A stretch of 64,000 bases of DNA from an uncultured Bacteroidales bacterium (GTDB lineage: Bacteria > Bacteroidota > Bacteroidia > Bacteroidales > F082). Every line of letters begins with the position of its first letter. Position 1 is the first letter of the stretch. Below the pieces are notes generated by a model. That model made no database searches. It was given only the letters and a program-made list of their open reading frames with translations, and was not told where the DNA came from. This document shows positions 20,421-28,846 of the stretch, piece by piece. Made by a program: the position numbers and the translations under genes. Location of the stretch: assembly GCA_947305795.1 (NCBI GenBank), contig CAMZEK010000005.1, forward strand, positions 28,643-92,642, read 5' to 3'.

Positions 20421-21788
20421 ATGGCACAAAAACCCAGCATACCCAAAGGTACCCGTGACTTCCTTCCGGAGGTCATGGTGCGCCGCAACTATATCTTCGA
20501 CACCATCAAAGGCGTCTTCAAACGCTTTGGTTTCCAGCCGATTGAGACCCCATCGATGGAAAACCTGAGCACCCTGCTCGGCAAGTACGGCGACGAGGGC
20601 GACAAGCTCCTCTTCCGTGTGCTCAACAGCGGCGACTTCATGTCGGGCGTAGAACAGAACGGCGAGCCGCTTGAATCCTTGAAACTCGCCAGCAAAATCA
20701 GTGAGAAAGGCCTGCGCTACGACTTGACCGTGCCTTTTGCGAGATTCGTCACCATGTACCGCGACCAGATTGCATTCCCTTTCAAGCGCTATCAGATTCA
20801 ACCCGTTTGGCGCGCCGACCGCCCGCAGAAAGGCCGTTACCGTGAGTTCTACCAATGCGACGTCGACATCATTGGCAGCGATTCTCTGCTGAACGAAGCC
20901 GAGTTGGTGCAGATCGTGGATGAAGTATTTGGCGCATTGAAAATCAACGTGATGCTGAAAATCAACAACCGCAAAGTGTTGGCGGGCATCGCGGAATATA
21001 TCGGCAAGTCGGATGCTTTGGTCGACATCACCATCGCTATTGATAAGCTGGACAAAATCGGCATTGAGGCTGTCAACGCTGAACTCGCCGAAAAAGGTTT
21101 GGAGCAAGCCGCCATCGACAAGCTGCAGCCCATCCTCTTCATGAAAGGCAACACGCGCGAAAAGATGGCACAATTGAAACCCTTGCTCGACAACGAAGTG
21201 GGCCAAAAAGGCATAGAGGAATTGGAAACCTTGTTCGACTACATCGACGACATGGACTTAAAGATTGACACCGAACTCGACCTCACCCTCGCCCGTGGCC
21301 TGAACTACTACACCGGCGCCATCTTCGAGGTGAAAGCCAAGGACTTCGCCATCGGCAGCATCTCGGGCGGCGGTCGCTACGACAACCTCACAGGCATCTT
21401 TGGTCTGCCCAACGTCTCCGGCGTAGGCATCAGCTTCGGTGCCGACCGCATCTATGATGTCCTCGAAGGCCTCAACCTCTTCCCCGAAACCATGTCGGAA
21501 AGCACCAAGGTCATCTTCCTGAATTTCGGGAAGAATGAGGAAAAATATTGCCTGAAATATTTGAACCAGGTGCGCAAACACGGCATCAACGCGGAGATCT
21601 ATCCCGATGCCGCCAAGATCCAAAAACAGATGAAATATGCCAACCAACGCGCCATCCCGATCGTCGTCATCGCTGGCGAAAGCGAGGTAGCTGTGCAGAA
21701 GTTCACTGTGAAATGGATGAAGGAAGGTAAACAAGAAACTGTGGAAGCCAACAAATTGGTGGAAATAATTTTGAATCTTAAATCTTGA
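20421..21788 (+). CDS. hisS: Histidyl-tRNA synthetase
   Basis: 455 aa; [49 protein letters not shown]-like motifs, [18 protein letters not shown]. Confidence 0.97.
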   Translation: MAQKPSIPKGTRDFLPEVMVRRNYIFDTIKGVFKRFGFQPIETPSMENLSTLLGKYGDEGDKLLFRVLNSGDFMSGVEQNGEPLESLKLASKISEKGLRYDLTVPFARFVTMYRDQIAFPFKRYQIQPVWRADRPQKGRYREFYQCDVDIIGSDSLLNEAELVQIVDEVFGALKINVMLKINNRKVLAGIAEYIGKSDALVDITIAIDKLDKIGIEAVNAELAEKGLEQAAIDKLQPILFMKGNTREKMAQLKPLLDNEVGQKGIEELETLFDYIDDMDLKIDTELDLTLARGLNYYTGAIFEVKAKDFAIGSISGGGRYDNLTGIFGLPNVSGVGISFGADRIYDVLEGLNLFPETMSESTKVIFLNFGKNEEKYCLKYLNQVRKHGINAEIYPDAAKIQKQMKYANQRAIPIVVIAGESEVAVQKFTVKWMKEGKQETVEANKLVEIILNLKS

Positions 21789-21807
21789 ATCTTAAATAAC
21801 AAATAAT

Positions 21808-23319
21808 ATGAAAACCCATAAAATCTCATCGAAGGAACTGACCTTCAAGCAGGTAAATGAAATAATCACCAAGGGCTACAAGCTCGAACTCAGCGCCGAC
21901 GCCATCAAGCGCATTCAGAAATGCCGCGACTACCTCGACAAGAAGATGGAGAACCCAGAGAAACCCATCTACGGCGTGACCACCGGCTTCGGCTCCCTCT
22001 GCGACCACAGCATCTCGAAGGAAGACCTGAGCACCTTGCAGAAGAACCTCGTCATGTCGCACGCTTGCGGCACAGGCGAAATGGTGCCCGAGGAAATCAT
22101 CCGACTGATGCTATTATTAAAGGTGCAGAGCCTCAGCTACGGCAACAGCGGTGTGCAGGTCGTCACCGTCCAACGTCTCATCGACTTCTTCAACAACGAC
22201 GTGCTGCCCGTGGTTTATAATCAAGGCTCGCTCGGTGCCTCCGGCGACTTGGCACCTTTGGCCAACCTCATGCTGCCCTTGCTCGGCTTGGGTGAGGTGC
22301 ACTTCGAAGGCAAAATCTATCCCGCTGAGAAGATTCTGAAGAAATTCAAATGGGAACCCATTACTTTGCAGTCGAAAGAAGGCTTGGCCCTGCTCAACGG
22401 CACGCAGTTCATGAGCAGCTATGGCACCTACGTCTTGCTGAAGGCTTTCCGTCTCAGCTATCTCGCCGACCTCATTGGCACCGTTTCTCTCGAAGCCTTC
22501 GACGGCCGCATCGAGCCTTTCTTCGACCAAGTGCATCAAATCCGTCACCACAACGGACAAATCGTCACCGCCAAGCGCGTGCGTGAGTTCACCAAAGGCA
22601 GCGAACTGATTGTCAGGGAGAAGAAACACGTGCAAGACCCCTACTCCTTCCGTTGCATGCCGCAGGTGCATGGCGCCTCGAAGGATGCCATCGATTATGT
22701 GGCCTCCGTGTTCAGCGAGGAAATCAACGCCGTCACTGACAACCCGACCATCTTCCCCGATGAGGATTTGGTCATCAGCGCAGGCAACTTCCACGGTCAG
22801 CCTTTGGCCATCACCTTGGACTTCTTGGCCATCGCCATGGCGGAGCTGGGCAACATCAGCGAACGCCGTATCTATCAACTGATCGGTGGCAAGCGCGGTC
22901 TGCCGTCCTTCCTTGTTGCCGAGCCTGGCCTCAACAGCGGCTTCATGATCCCACAATACGCAGCCGCCAGCATCGTCAGCCAAAGCAAGCAGCTCTGCAC
23001 ACCCGCTTCGGTCGATAGCATAGAGTCGTCGCAAGGCCAGGAAGATCACGTCAGCATGGGTGCCAACGCCGCGACGAAAGCCTTGCGCGTGGCCGAAAAC
23101 CTGGAACGTGTGTTGGCCATCGAATTGTTCAACGCCACACAAGCCCTCGAGTTCCGCCGTCCGCTGAAGTCGTCGCCCATCATCGAGAAATTCGTTGCCG
23201 AATATCGCAAGGAGGTGGAATTTGTACGCATCGACAAGGTGATGTACACTGAAATCGCCAAGTCGGTTGATTTCGTAAAGAATTATCCGCTGGATTTCGA
23301 CACATTGAAGAACGAATAA
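21808..23319 (+). CDS. hutH: Histidine ammonia-lyase
   Basis: 503 aa; YGVTTGFGSL, GSLGASGDLAPLA (MIO-forming ASG), QEDHVSMGANAATKA. Confidence 0.96.
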   Translation: MKTHKISSKELTFKQVNEIITKGYKLELSADAIKRIQKCRDYLDKKMENPEKPIYGVTTGFGSLCDHSISKEDLSTLQKNLVMSHACGTGEMVPEEIIRLMLLLKVQSLSYGNSGVQVVTVQRLIDFFNNDVLPVVYNQGSLGASGDLAPLANLMLPLLGLGEVHFEGKIYPAEKILKKFKWEPITLQSKEGLALLNGTQFMSSYGTYVLLKAFRLSYLADLIGTVSLEAFDGRIEPFFDQVHQIRHHNGQIVTAKRVREFTKGSELIVREKKHVQDPYSFRCMPQVHGASKDAIDYVASVFSEEINAVTDNPTIFPDEDLVISAGNFHGQPLAITLDFLAIAMAELGNISERRIYQLIGGKRGLPSFLVAEPGLNSGFMIPQYAAASIVSQSKQLCTPASVDSIESSQGQEDHVSMGANAATKALRVAENLERVLAIELFNATQALEFRRPLKSSPIIEKFVAEYRKEVEFVRIDKVMYTEIAKSVDFVKNYPLDFDTLKNE

Positions 23320-23326
23320 ATTAGGA

Positions 23327-23397
23327 TTGTAGGGCTGTCGTATCACGGCAGCCGCTTTGTGGAAATCGGCGGCTGCCACGGTGTGACAGCCCTACAA
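23327..23397. repeat. 71-bp palindromic intergenic element (copy 1)
   Basis: 13-bp perfect terminal inverted repeats TTGTAGGGCTGTC ... GACAGCCCTACAA; similar copy at 47396-47467. Confidence 0.85.
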
Positions 23398-23408
23398 AAC
23401 ATAACGAT

Positions 23409-23921
23409 ATGGAACCCACCGAACAAAAAAAACGCCCCACAGGAATGACCATCCTTCTCGTGCTGTCGTTCATCAACGCCTGCTGGAACATTCTGCGTTC
23501 CATCATCATGTATTTCAGCACGCCAATGATCGCCAAGATGATGGAAAACGGTGAATTTGAGGACGCTATGGAGCCTTTCGTCACCACCTTCGGCGAAGAG
23601 ATGCGCCAGTCAATGATGGACAGCATGACCCTTTTATCCAGCATCGACCCGAAGTATTACCTGTTTCTGCTGGTGCTGTTCATCGGCTCGTTGGTAGGTG
23701 TGTTACGCATGTTCAAGGGTGACAAACGCGGTTTACACATCTACGCTATCTCGCAGATACTCATGCTCATCAACGCCTCGGTGTTCGTGTATCCGCTGCA
23801 AAAGCCCTCGCCGTTCACCTACGACCTGCTGCTCACGTTGATGTTCATCGTGGTTTACTATCTGTTTTTCAAGCGAATGGAAATGTCGAACGACCTACCC
23901 CAAAGCCCTGAACAGCCATGA
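23409..23921 (+). CDS. Hypothetical membrane protein
   Basis: 170 aa, multiple hydrophobic segments; overlaps next start by 4 nt. Confidence 0.75.
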   Translation: MEPTEQKKRPTGMTILLVLSFINACWNILRSIIMYFSTPMIAKMMENGEFEDAMEPFVTTFGEEMRQSMMDSMTLLSSIDPKYYLFLLVLFIGSLVGVLRMFKGDKRGLHIYAISQILMLINASVFVYPLQKPSPFTYDLLLTLMFIVVYYLFFKRMEMSNDLPQSPEQP

Positions 23922-24442
23922 GCAAGAAGCCCAACGAAGGAAAGATTTTCAACCTCAAGCCCCAACTGACGCTCGCCATGAAGCTGGCAGCCAGTTTCGC
24001 CATCACCTACTATGGCCTGTTGCTCGTCTTTGAAATCTTCACCGTGGTGTACAGACGCTATTATTTCGATGCGGTCTATCTCAACCAAGAAGAACTGTCG
24101 CTGAATTCGCGTGATTTCCTCATCCAAATTGCCCAATTGATATTATCTATTTTATTGGTTTTCAGTCTGATACAAATCTTCCGCAAGAAAGTGTACGGCA
24201 AGGCTATCTTCGTATCGGCCTCCCTTATACTCATGGGGTTCCAACTGTTCTTCACCGGTCCTTTTCCTTTTCTGAAATACATCCTCGAAGCCCTGATGTT
24301 ACTCATCATTGCACCCATCCGTGTCAAGAAGAAGATTCGGATGAAGGACGGTAAAATCTCCATCGAGGAGGTGAAGGAAGAGCCGCCGACCGAGGAAACA
24401 ACCGCGAATGAAGCCACGGAAGAAAAACCTGCTACGACATGA
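23918..24442 (+). CDS. Hypothetical membrane protein
   Basis: 174 aa, several hydrophobic segments; translationally coupled to neighbours. Confidence 0.75.
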   Translation: MSKKPNEGKIFNLKPQLTLAMKLAASFAITYYGLLLVFEIFTVVYRRYYFDAVYLNQEELSLNSRDFLIQIAQLILSILLVFSLIQIFRKKVYGKAIFVSASLILMGFQLFFTGPFPFLKYILEALMLLIIAPIRVKKKIRMKDGKISIEEVKEEPPTEETTANEATEEKPATT

Positions 24443-24942
24443 AAAAGACACTCTTTGCCTCCATCCTCCTGGCACTTGGCGTCTTAACGGCTTGCCACAA
24501 AGTGAATTACAACGGACAAACAGGCAAGATCCTGCACAAGAAACACAATCCCGCACTCACCATCAGCTACGTCATGGACACCGTGGCGCAAACCTGGGAT
24601 ACCCTCAGGCTCGACCTCGACCAAGACAATACGACCGACCTGAAAATCTGTTTCCAGTACGATACACCTTATATTATAGGCTCGAAAGACTGGGAGCTCA
24701 GCGTCGCAGCCGATGTCTACATCAGCGAAGTGAATTGGTGGAGCCGCGATTACCCTGTTTATTGGGGACAAGTCTTGCCCATTTGCATCAGGCACACCAC
24801 CGAGGAAGGGCCTTGCTACGGTTGGCTGGACTGCTATTCCACGATAGGCAGCGAAGGCCAAGTGGATGCCATCCGGTTCTACCTTCGAGAGACGGCCTAT
24901 TGCACCTGCCCGAATTACCCGCTCAAATGGGGAGAGAAATAA
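24439..24942 (+). CDS. Hypothetical lipoprotein-like secreted protein
   Basis: 167 aa; signal MKKTLFASILLALGVLTAC. Confidence 0.75.
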   Translation: MKKTLFASILLALGVLTACHKVNYNGQTGKILHKKHNPALTISYVMDTVAQTWDTLRLDLDQDNTTDLKICFQYDTPYIIGSKDWELSVAADVYISEVNWWSRDYPVYWGQVLPICIRHTTEEGPCYGWLDCYSTIGSEGQVDAIRFYLRETAYCTCPNYPLKWGEK

Positions 24943-24976
24943 CGAAAAACGCCCGACAACAGCGGGCGTTTTTCGT
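24942..24976. terminator. Bidirectional terminator hairpin
   Basis: ACGAAAAACGCCCG-acaaca-GCGGGCGTTTTTCGT between convergent genes. Confidence 0.9.
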
Positions 24977-24996
24977 TGATGAATGTGTTTACACGG

Positions 24997-25566
24997 TCAT
25001 TTCGTGGCCTGCTCGTAACCGGCGCGCACGGCCTGGATGTTGAGGTCGACGACCTCTTGGCCTTTCTTGCCGAAGATGTGGGCGATGGCCTCTTCAATCT
25101 TATCCATCTCGATGCCGAGGTAAGGCACTGTGGCACCCAGCAGCACCATGTTGGAACGGGCCTTCAGTTGCTTCGCGATTTCGTTGGCATTGAAGGAAAC
25201 CACATGTTCGAGTTTGCCCAACTCAGCATTAATCAGCTCCATATCAGGATAGTTGCCAATGTTGACGAAAGGATCGTTGTTGGTGATGACCCAGCCTTCC
25301 TTGCCCAGCCAAGGCAGATAGCGCAGGGCTTCCATCGGCTCGGAGGACAGGATGATGTCGGCCTGACCTTCGGGAATGACATCGGCGAAAATCTCGTTGT
25401 CGGACAAACGGAGGTGTGAGAACACCGAGCCGCCACGTTGCGACATACCGTGGATTTCGCTCTGTTTCAGGTTCATACCCATATTGAGAGCAGCGTCAGA
25501 GATGATTTTGGCCACCGAAACGATGCCGTCGCCACCCACGCCGCATAATACTATGTCTTTTTTCAT
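24997..25566 (-). CDS. iorB: Indolepyruvate oxidoreductase subunit beta
   Basis: 189 aa; VLCGVGGDGIVSVAKIISDAALNMG...EIHGMSQRGGSVFSHLR; next to iorA. Confidence 0.92.
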   Translation of the reverse strand: MKKDIVLCGVGGDGIVSVAKIISDAALNMGMNLKQSEIHGMSQRGGSVFSHLRLSDNEIFADVIPEGQADIILSSEPMEALRYLPWLGKEGWVITNNDPFVNIGNYPDMELINAELGKLEHVVSFNANEIAKQLKARSNMVLLGATVPYLGIEMDKIEEAIAHIFGKKGQEVVDLNIQAVRAGYEQATK

Positions 25567-25621
25567 TGTTGAATTGTTTATTGTTTAACCGTTTAATTGT
25601 TGCTTTTGGCTCGTTTGGCTT

Positions 25622-25710
25622 AGCTATTAGCCGTTAGCTATTAGCTTGGTAGCTCCTAAGCTAATGGCTGATTGCTAACAGCTAATAGCCCCTTGCCAAC
25701 GGCCAATAGC
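25622..25710. repeat. AGCTATTAGC-type palindromic/direct repeat cluster
   Basis: Repeated TAGCTATTAGC / GCTAATAGC / GCTAATGGC variants in the iorA-iorB gap. Confidence 0.65.
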
Positions 25711-25711
25711 C

Positions 25712-27292
25712 TTACTTCTTCAGATGCTTTTTGAGTTCCACGATGCAGGTGCGGTGCGGGATGATGACCGACACGCCGTTATAATTCACCTCTTCCTCAA
25801 TGATCTTGACGTTCTCCTCGTGGTTCTTAGGCAGCGGGATGATGTCGCGGATGTGCTCCGGCTCCACGCCGAGGCCTTCGCAGATGCGGCGGATCTTGTT
25901 GTGTGCCGACGAAGGCTGACCGCCCGTCATGGCGGTGATGTCGTTGTCGAGGATCATGACCACGACGTTGGCCTTCTCGTTGACGCAGTCCATGAGGCCC
26001 GTCAGGCCGCTGTGACCGAAGGTACCGTCGCCGATGACGGCCACGCTCGGGAAGATGCCCACCTCGCTGGCGCCCTTGGCCATGGTGATGGAGGCACCCA
26101 TGCACACGGTCGTGTTGATGGCGCCCATGTTGAAGCCGAGGGTGTAGCAGCCGATGTCGCCAAACACTTTGCCGTCCTTGTGGTTGGCCATCACCGCGTT
26201 GAGGGCGGTGTAGCTGTCGATGTGCGGGCAACCCTGGCAGAGCGCGGGCGGACGGTTTGTCACAACCTCCGGCACCTTATATTGTGCGGGGACGTCCATG
26301 CCGAGGGCCTTGGCGACCTTCTCGGCGTTGAGCTCACCGTCGCGGCGGATGGTCTCGTCCAAACGGCCCATCACGTTCTTGCCCTTGCCGAGGAAGCCTT
26401 TGATCAGCTCTTCCACAAAGGGTTGGCCGTCTTCGAGGACGAGGATTTCGTCGCACTCGTCGTAGAGCTTGTTGATCATGTCGTAAGGCAACGGATACTG
26501 CGTGATCTTCACGACGGGATAGGGGCATTGGCCGTCGGGGAAATTCTCCATCAGGTAGTTGTAGGCGATACCCGTGGTGATGATGCCGAGGTTTTTCTTC
26601 GTGCCGGCGAAATACTTGTTGTAGCCCGAGTTGACCGAAGCCTTTTCGAAAGCAGGTTGCTTGTCGATGAGGTCGCGATAGAGGCGTTTGGCGTTGGCGG
26701 GCAGCAGCACGAACGACCTGGCGTCGGCGGGCTCGGTCAGCTCGTTTTGCGGACGCACGGGCTTACGCACCACACCCGCGCGGCTGTGGGCCAGACGGGT
26801 CGGGATGCGGTAGAGCACCGGCGTGCCAAGTTGCTCACTCAGCTCGTAGCCGTAATGCACCATGTCGTAGGCCTCTTGTTGGTTGGACGGTTCCAGCATG
26901 GGGATCATGGCCCAGTGACCGTAGAAGCGGCTGTCCTGCTCGTCCTGCGACGAAAACATGCTCGGGTCGTCGGCCACCACGACGAGGACGCCCTTCGTGC
27001 CGATGATGGCGGCGTTCATGAAGGGGTCGCCGCACACGTTGAGACCCACGTGCTTCATGCAGGTCATGGCGCGTTTGCCAGCGTAGGCCACGCCGATAGA
27101 GGCTTCGAGGGCCGTCTTCTCGTTGGCGCACCAGTTGGCAATCACGCCCTGTTCCTTGGCCTGCTTCGAGTTGATGACATACTCCGTGATTTGGGTTGAA
27201 GGCGTGCCCGGATAGCTGTTGATGGCCGAGCCGCCTGCGTCGATGAAGCCCTGTGCAATGGCCTCATCGCCTAAAAGCAGTAATTTCTCCAT
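25712..27292 (-). CDS. iorA: Indolepyruvate ferredoxin oxidoreductase subunit alpha
   Basis: EKLLLLGDEAIAQGFIDAGGSAINSYPGTPSTQITE; ThDP-binding-like IGDGTFGHSGLTGLMDCVNEKANVVVMILDNDITAMTGGQ. Start chosen at internal M (ORF extends to 27310). Confidence 0.93.
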   Translation of the reverse strand: MEKLLLLGDEAIAQGFIDAGGSAINSYPGTPSTQITEYVINSKQAKEQGVIANWCANEKTALEASIGVAYAGKRAMTCMKHVGLNVCGDPFMNAAIIGTKGVLVVVADDPSMFSSQDEQDSRFYGHWAMIPMLEPSNQQEAYDMVHYGYELSEQLGTPVLYRIPTRLAHSRAGVVRKPVRPQNELTEPADARSFVLLPANAKRLYRDLIDKQPAFEKASVNSGYNKYFAGTKKNLGIITTGIAYNYLMENFPDGQCPYPVVKITQYPLPYDMINKLYDECDEILVLEDGQPFVEELIKGFLGKGKNVMGRLDETIRRDGELNAEKVAKALGMDVPAQYKVPEVVTNRPPALCQGCPHIDSYTALNAVMANHKDGKVFGDIGCYTLGFNMGAINTTVCMGASITMAKGASEVGIFPSVAVIGDGTFGHSGLTGLMDCVNEKANVVVMILDNDITAMTGGQPSSAHNKIRRICEGLGVEPEHIRDIIPLPKNHEENVKIIEEEVNYNGVSVIIPHRTCIVELKKHLKK

Positions 27293-27366
27293 ATCGTTTC
27301 GTTGATTCAATAATTGTGATTCAAGATTTAAAGATTCAAAGATTTAAAAATTCAAAATTCAAAATT

Positions 27367-27443
27367 CCCAACTTCCAACTATCAACTATCAACTCCCAAC
27401 TCCCAACTATCAACTCCCAACTATCAACTATCAACTATTAACT
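27367..27443. repeat. Heptanucleotide tandem repeat (~11 units of ATCAACT / CCCAACT)
   Basis: CCCAACT TCCAACT ATCAACT ATCAACT CCCAACT CCCAACT ATCAACT CCCAACT ATCAACT ATCAACT ATTAACT. Confidence 0.9.
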
Positions 27444-27613
27444 CCCCCTTTTTCCTCGCAGGGCAAAATTACGCTTTTTTTCGATACGACCAAGAAAAAT
27501 GAGAAGGATTTTGTTCTTTTTCGGGCAGCGGCCTACACCTTATATTAATTAATCCTTGCCGTTTTTCCCGCCCTTCGAAGACCTTTTTGACGGGAAAACG
27601 ACGGCTCCGCGAC

Positions 27614-27813
27614 AAAATTCCGCAAGTTTTCCCTTATCCTTCATAAACCCATGAATTTCAGAAAACAAGAAGTTTTCAACAGCTATGGATAACTTTTTCA
27701 AATTCGTCCTTTGCGCCTCTTATATATCTAGAATTAATTAATTGTTTATCTTTGTAGCCTGAAAAACTACCCTACAAAGGTAGGTTTTGAAATAGAAGAT
27801 TAAAAATATATAA
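27614..27813 (+). repeat. Leader/promoter-type direct repeat, copy A (~200 bp)
   Basis: AAAATTCCGCAAGTTTTCCCTTATCCTTCATAA...TATCTTTGTAGCCTGAAAAACTACC...; matches copy B at 28612-28811. Confidence 0.88.
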
Positions 27814-27877
27814 GTAGATGGGCATATTTAGTTTACATATAGAGATTCTACACAGGATAGGTCTATCTTATGCCTTT

Positions 27878-27971
27878 TACCGTCATGGCGGACAAGGATC
27901 TGCCATCTCCAGTGCGGGAAGACGAAACCTTCCCACGTAGGAGATTGCGGGTCAAGCCCGCAATGACGGTT
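27878..27971. repeat. MITE-like palindromic insertion
   Basis: Ends TACCGTCAT ... ATGACGGTT with inner hairpins GGCGGACAAGGATCTGCC-type and TTGCGGGTCAAGCCCGCAA; sits between copy A and the antitoxin-like gene. Confidence 0.6.
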
Positions 27972-28086
27972 AACGGTCAAGTTCAATGTTCCCATGTCAA
28001 ATTGAAGATTAATTTAGAATAGTTACTTAAATTATTAAATATCAATAAATTAAAGCCAAAAAAAATCGAAAGAAAGGGCAAAAACA

Positions 28087-28350
28087 ATGAGCAAAGCGAC
28101 ACTGACAAGCCTTCTTGAATTTCTGTACGGACTTCTCTCTTCAGAAGACAAGCGTTGGATTGGCGAGCAATTGATTGAACAAGCCAATGCGGAAGACCTG
28201 AAGCCTTACACCATTGAAGAGCTTCACGAAAGGATAGCCAAATCGGAGCGTGATTTCGCTGAGGGGCGCTATTATACTGATGATGAGGTCTTTGCCGACC
28301 TTGATGAGTATGAAAAGCAGGAAGAACTTCAATATGCTAAAGCTATATGA
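28087..28350 (+). CDS. Small antitoxin-like protein next to ParE/RelE-family remnant
   Basis: 87 aa acidic protein; position immediately before and overlapping a ParE-like reading frame. Confidence 0.55.
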   Translation: MSKATLTSLLEFLYGLLSSEDKRWIGEQLIEQANAEDLKPYTIEELHERIAKSERDFAEGRYYTDDEVFADLDEYEKQEELQYAKAI

Positions 28351-28603
28351 TGAAAGTAAAATGGAGTCCAGACGCAAGAGAGAGAATGGATAAAACCGCT
28401 GCGATCTTTTAAAAGCCAATCCTTATTTAGGCCCCGTTGAGCCTCTGTTAGAAGACTTACCCCTTGGATACCACAGTATTGTGGTGAGCCACCTGAATAA
28501 GATGGTTTATTACATTGCGGACGACACCATCCATATCGCCGACTTCTGGGACACCCGCCGCGAGCCCAAAGCCCAAGCACAACAAGTGAAAGATAAATCC
28601 TGA
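28350..28603 (+). pseudogene. ParE/RelE-family toxin remnant
   Basis: MKVKWSPDARERMDKTAAIF* then a shifted frame: ANPYLGPVEPLLEDLPLGYHSIVVSHLNKMVYYIADDTIHIADFWDTRREPKAQAQQVKDKS*. Confidence 0.75.
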
Positions 28604-28611
28604 AACCCTTA

Positions 28612-28811
28612 AAAATTCCGCAAGTTTTCCCTTATCCTTCATAAGCCCTTGAATTTCAGAAAACAAAAAGTTTTCAACAGCTGTTGATAACTTTTTTAAA
28701 TTTGTTTTTGCACCTCTTATATATTCAGAATTAATTGTTTATCTTTGCAGCCTGAAAAACCACCCACAAAGGTTGGTTTTGAAATATTGGATTAAAAATA
28801 TGTAAATTATT
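28612..28811 (+). repeat. Leader/promoter-type direct repeat, copy B, upstream of the 1534-aa T9SS protein
   Basis: Same layout as copy A, including TATCTTTG (28740-28747) and a short leader hairpin (AACCACCCACAAAGGTTGGTT). Confidence 0.88.
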
Positions 28812-28846
28812 AAATATCAACAAATTAAAAAACAACAAAACTAAAA

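Noticed and set aside
22117-23379. 420-aa minus-strand ORF
   Set aside because: Antisense to hutH; no family features.
25724-27199. 491-aa plus-strand ORF
   Set aside because: Fully antisense to iorA; His/Asp/Val-rich mirror-frame composition.
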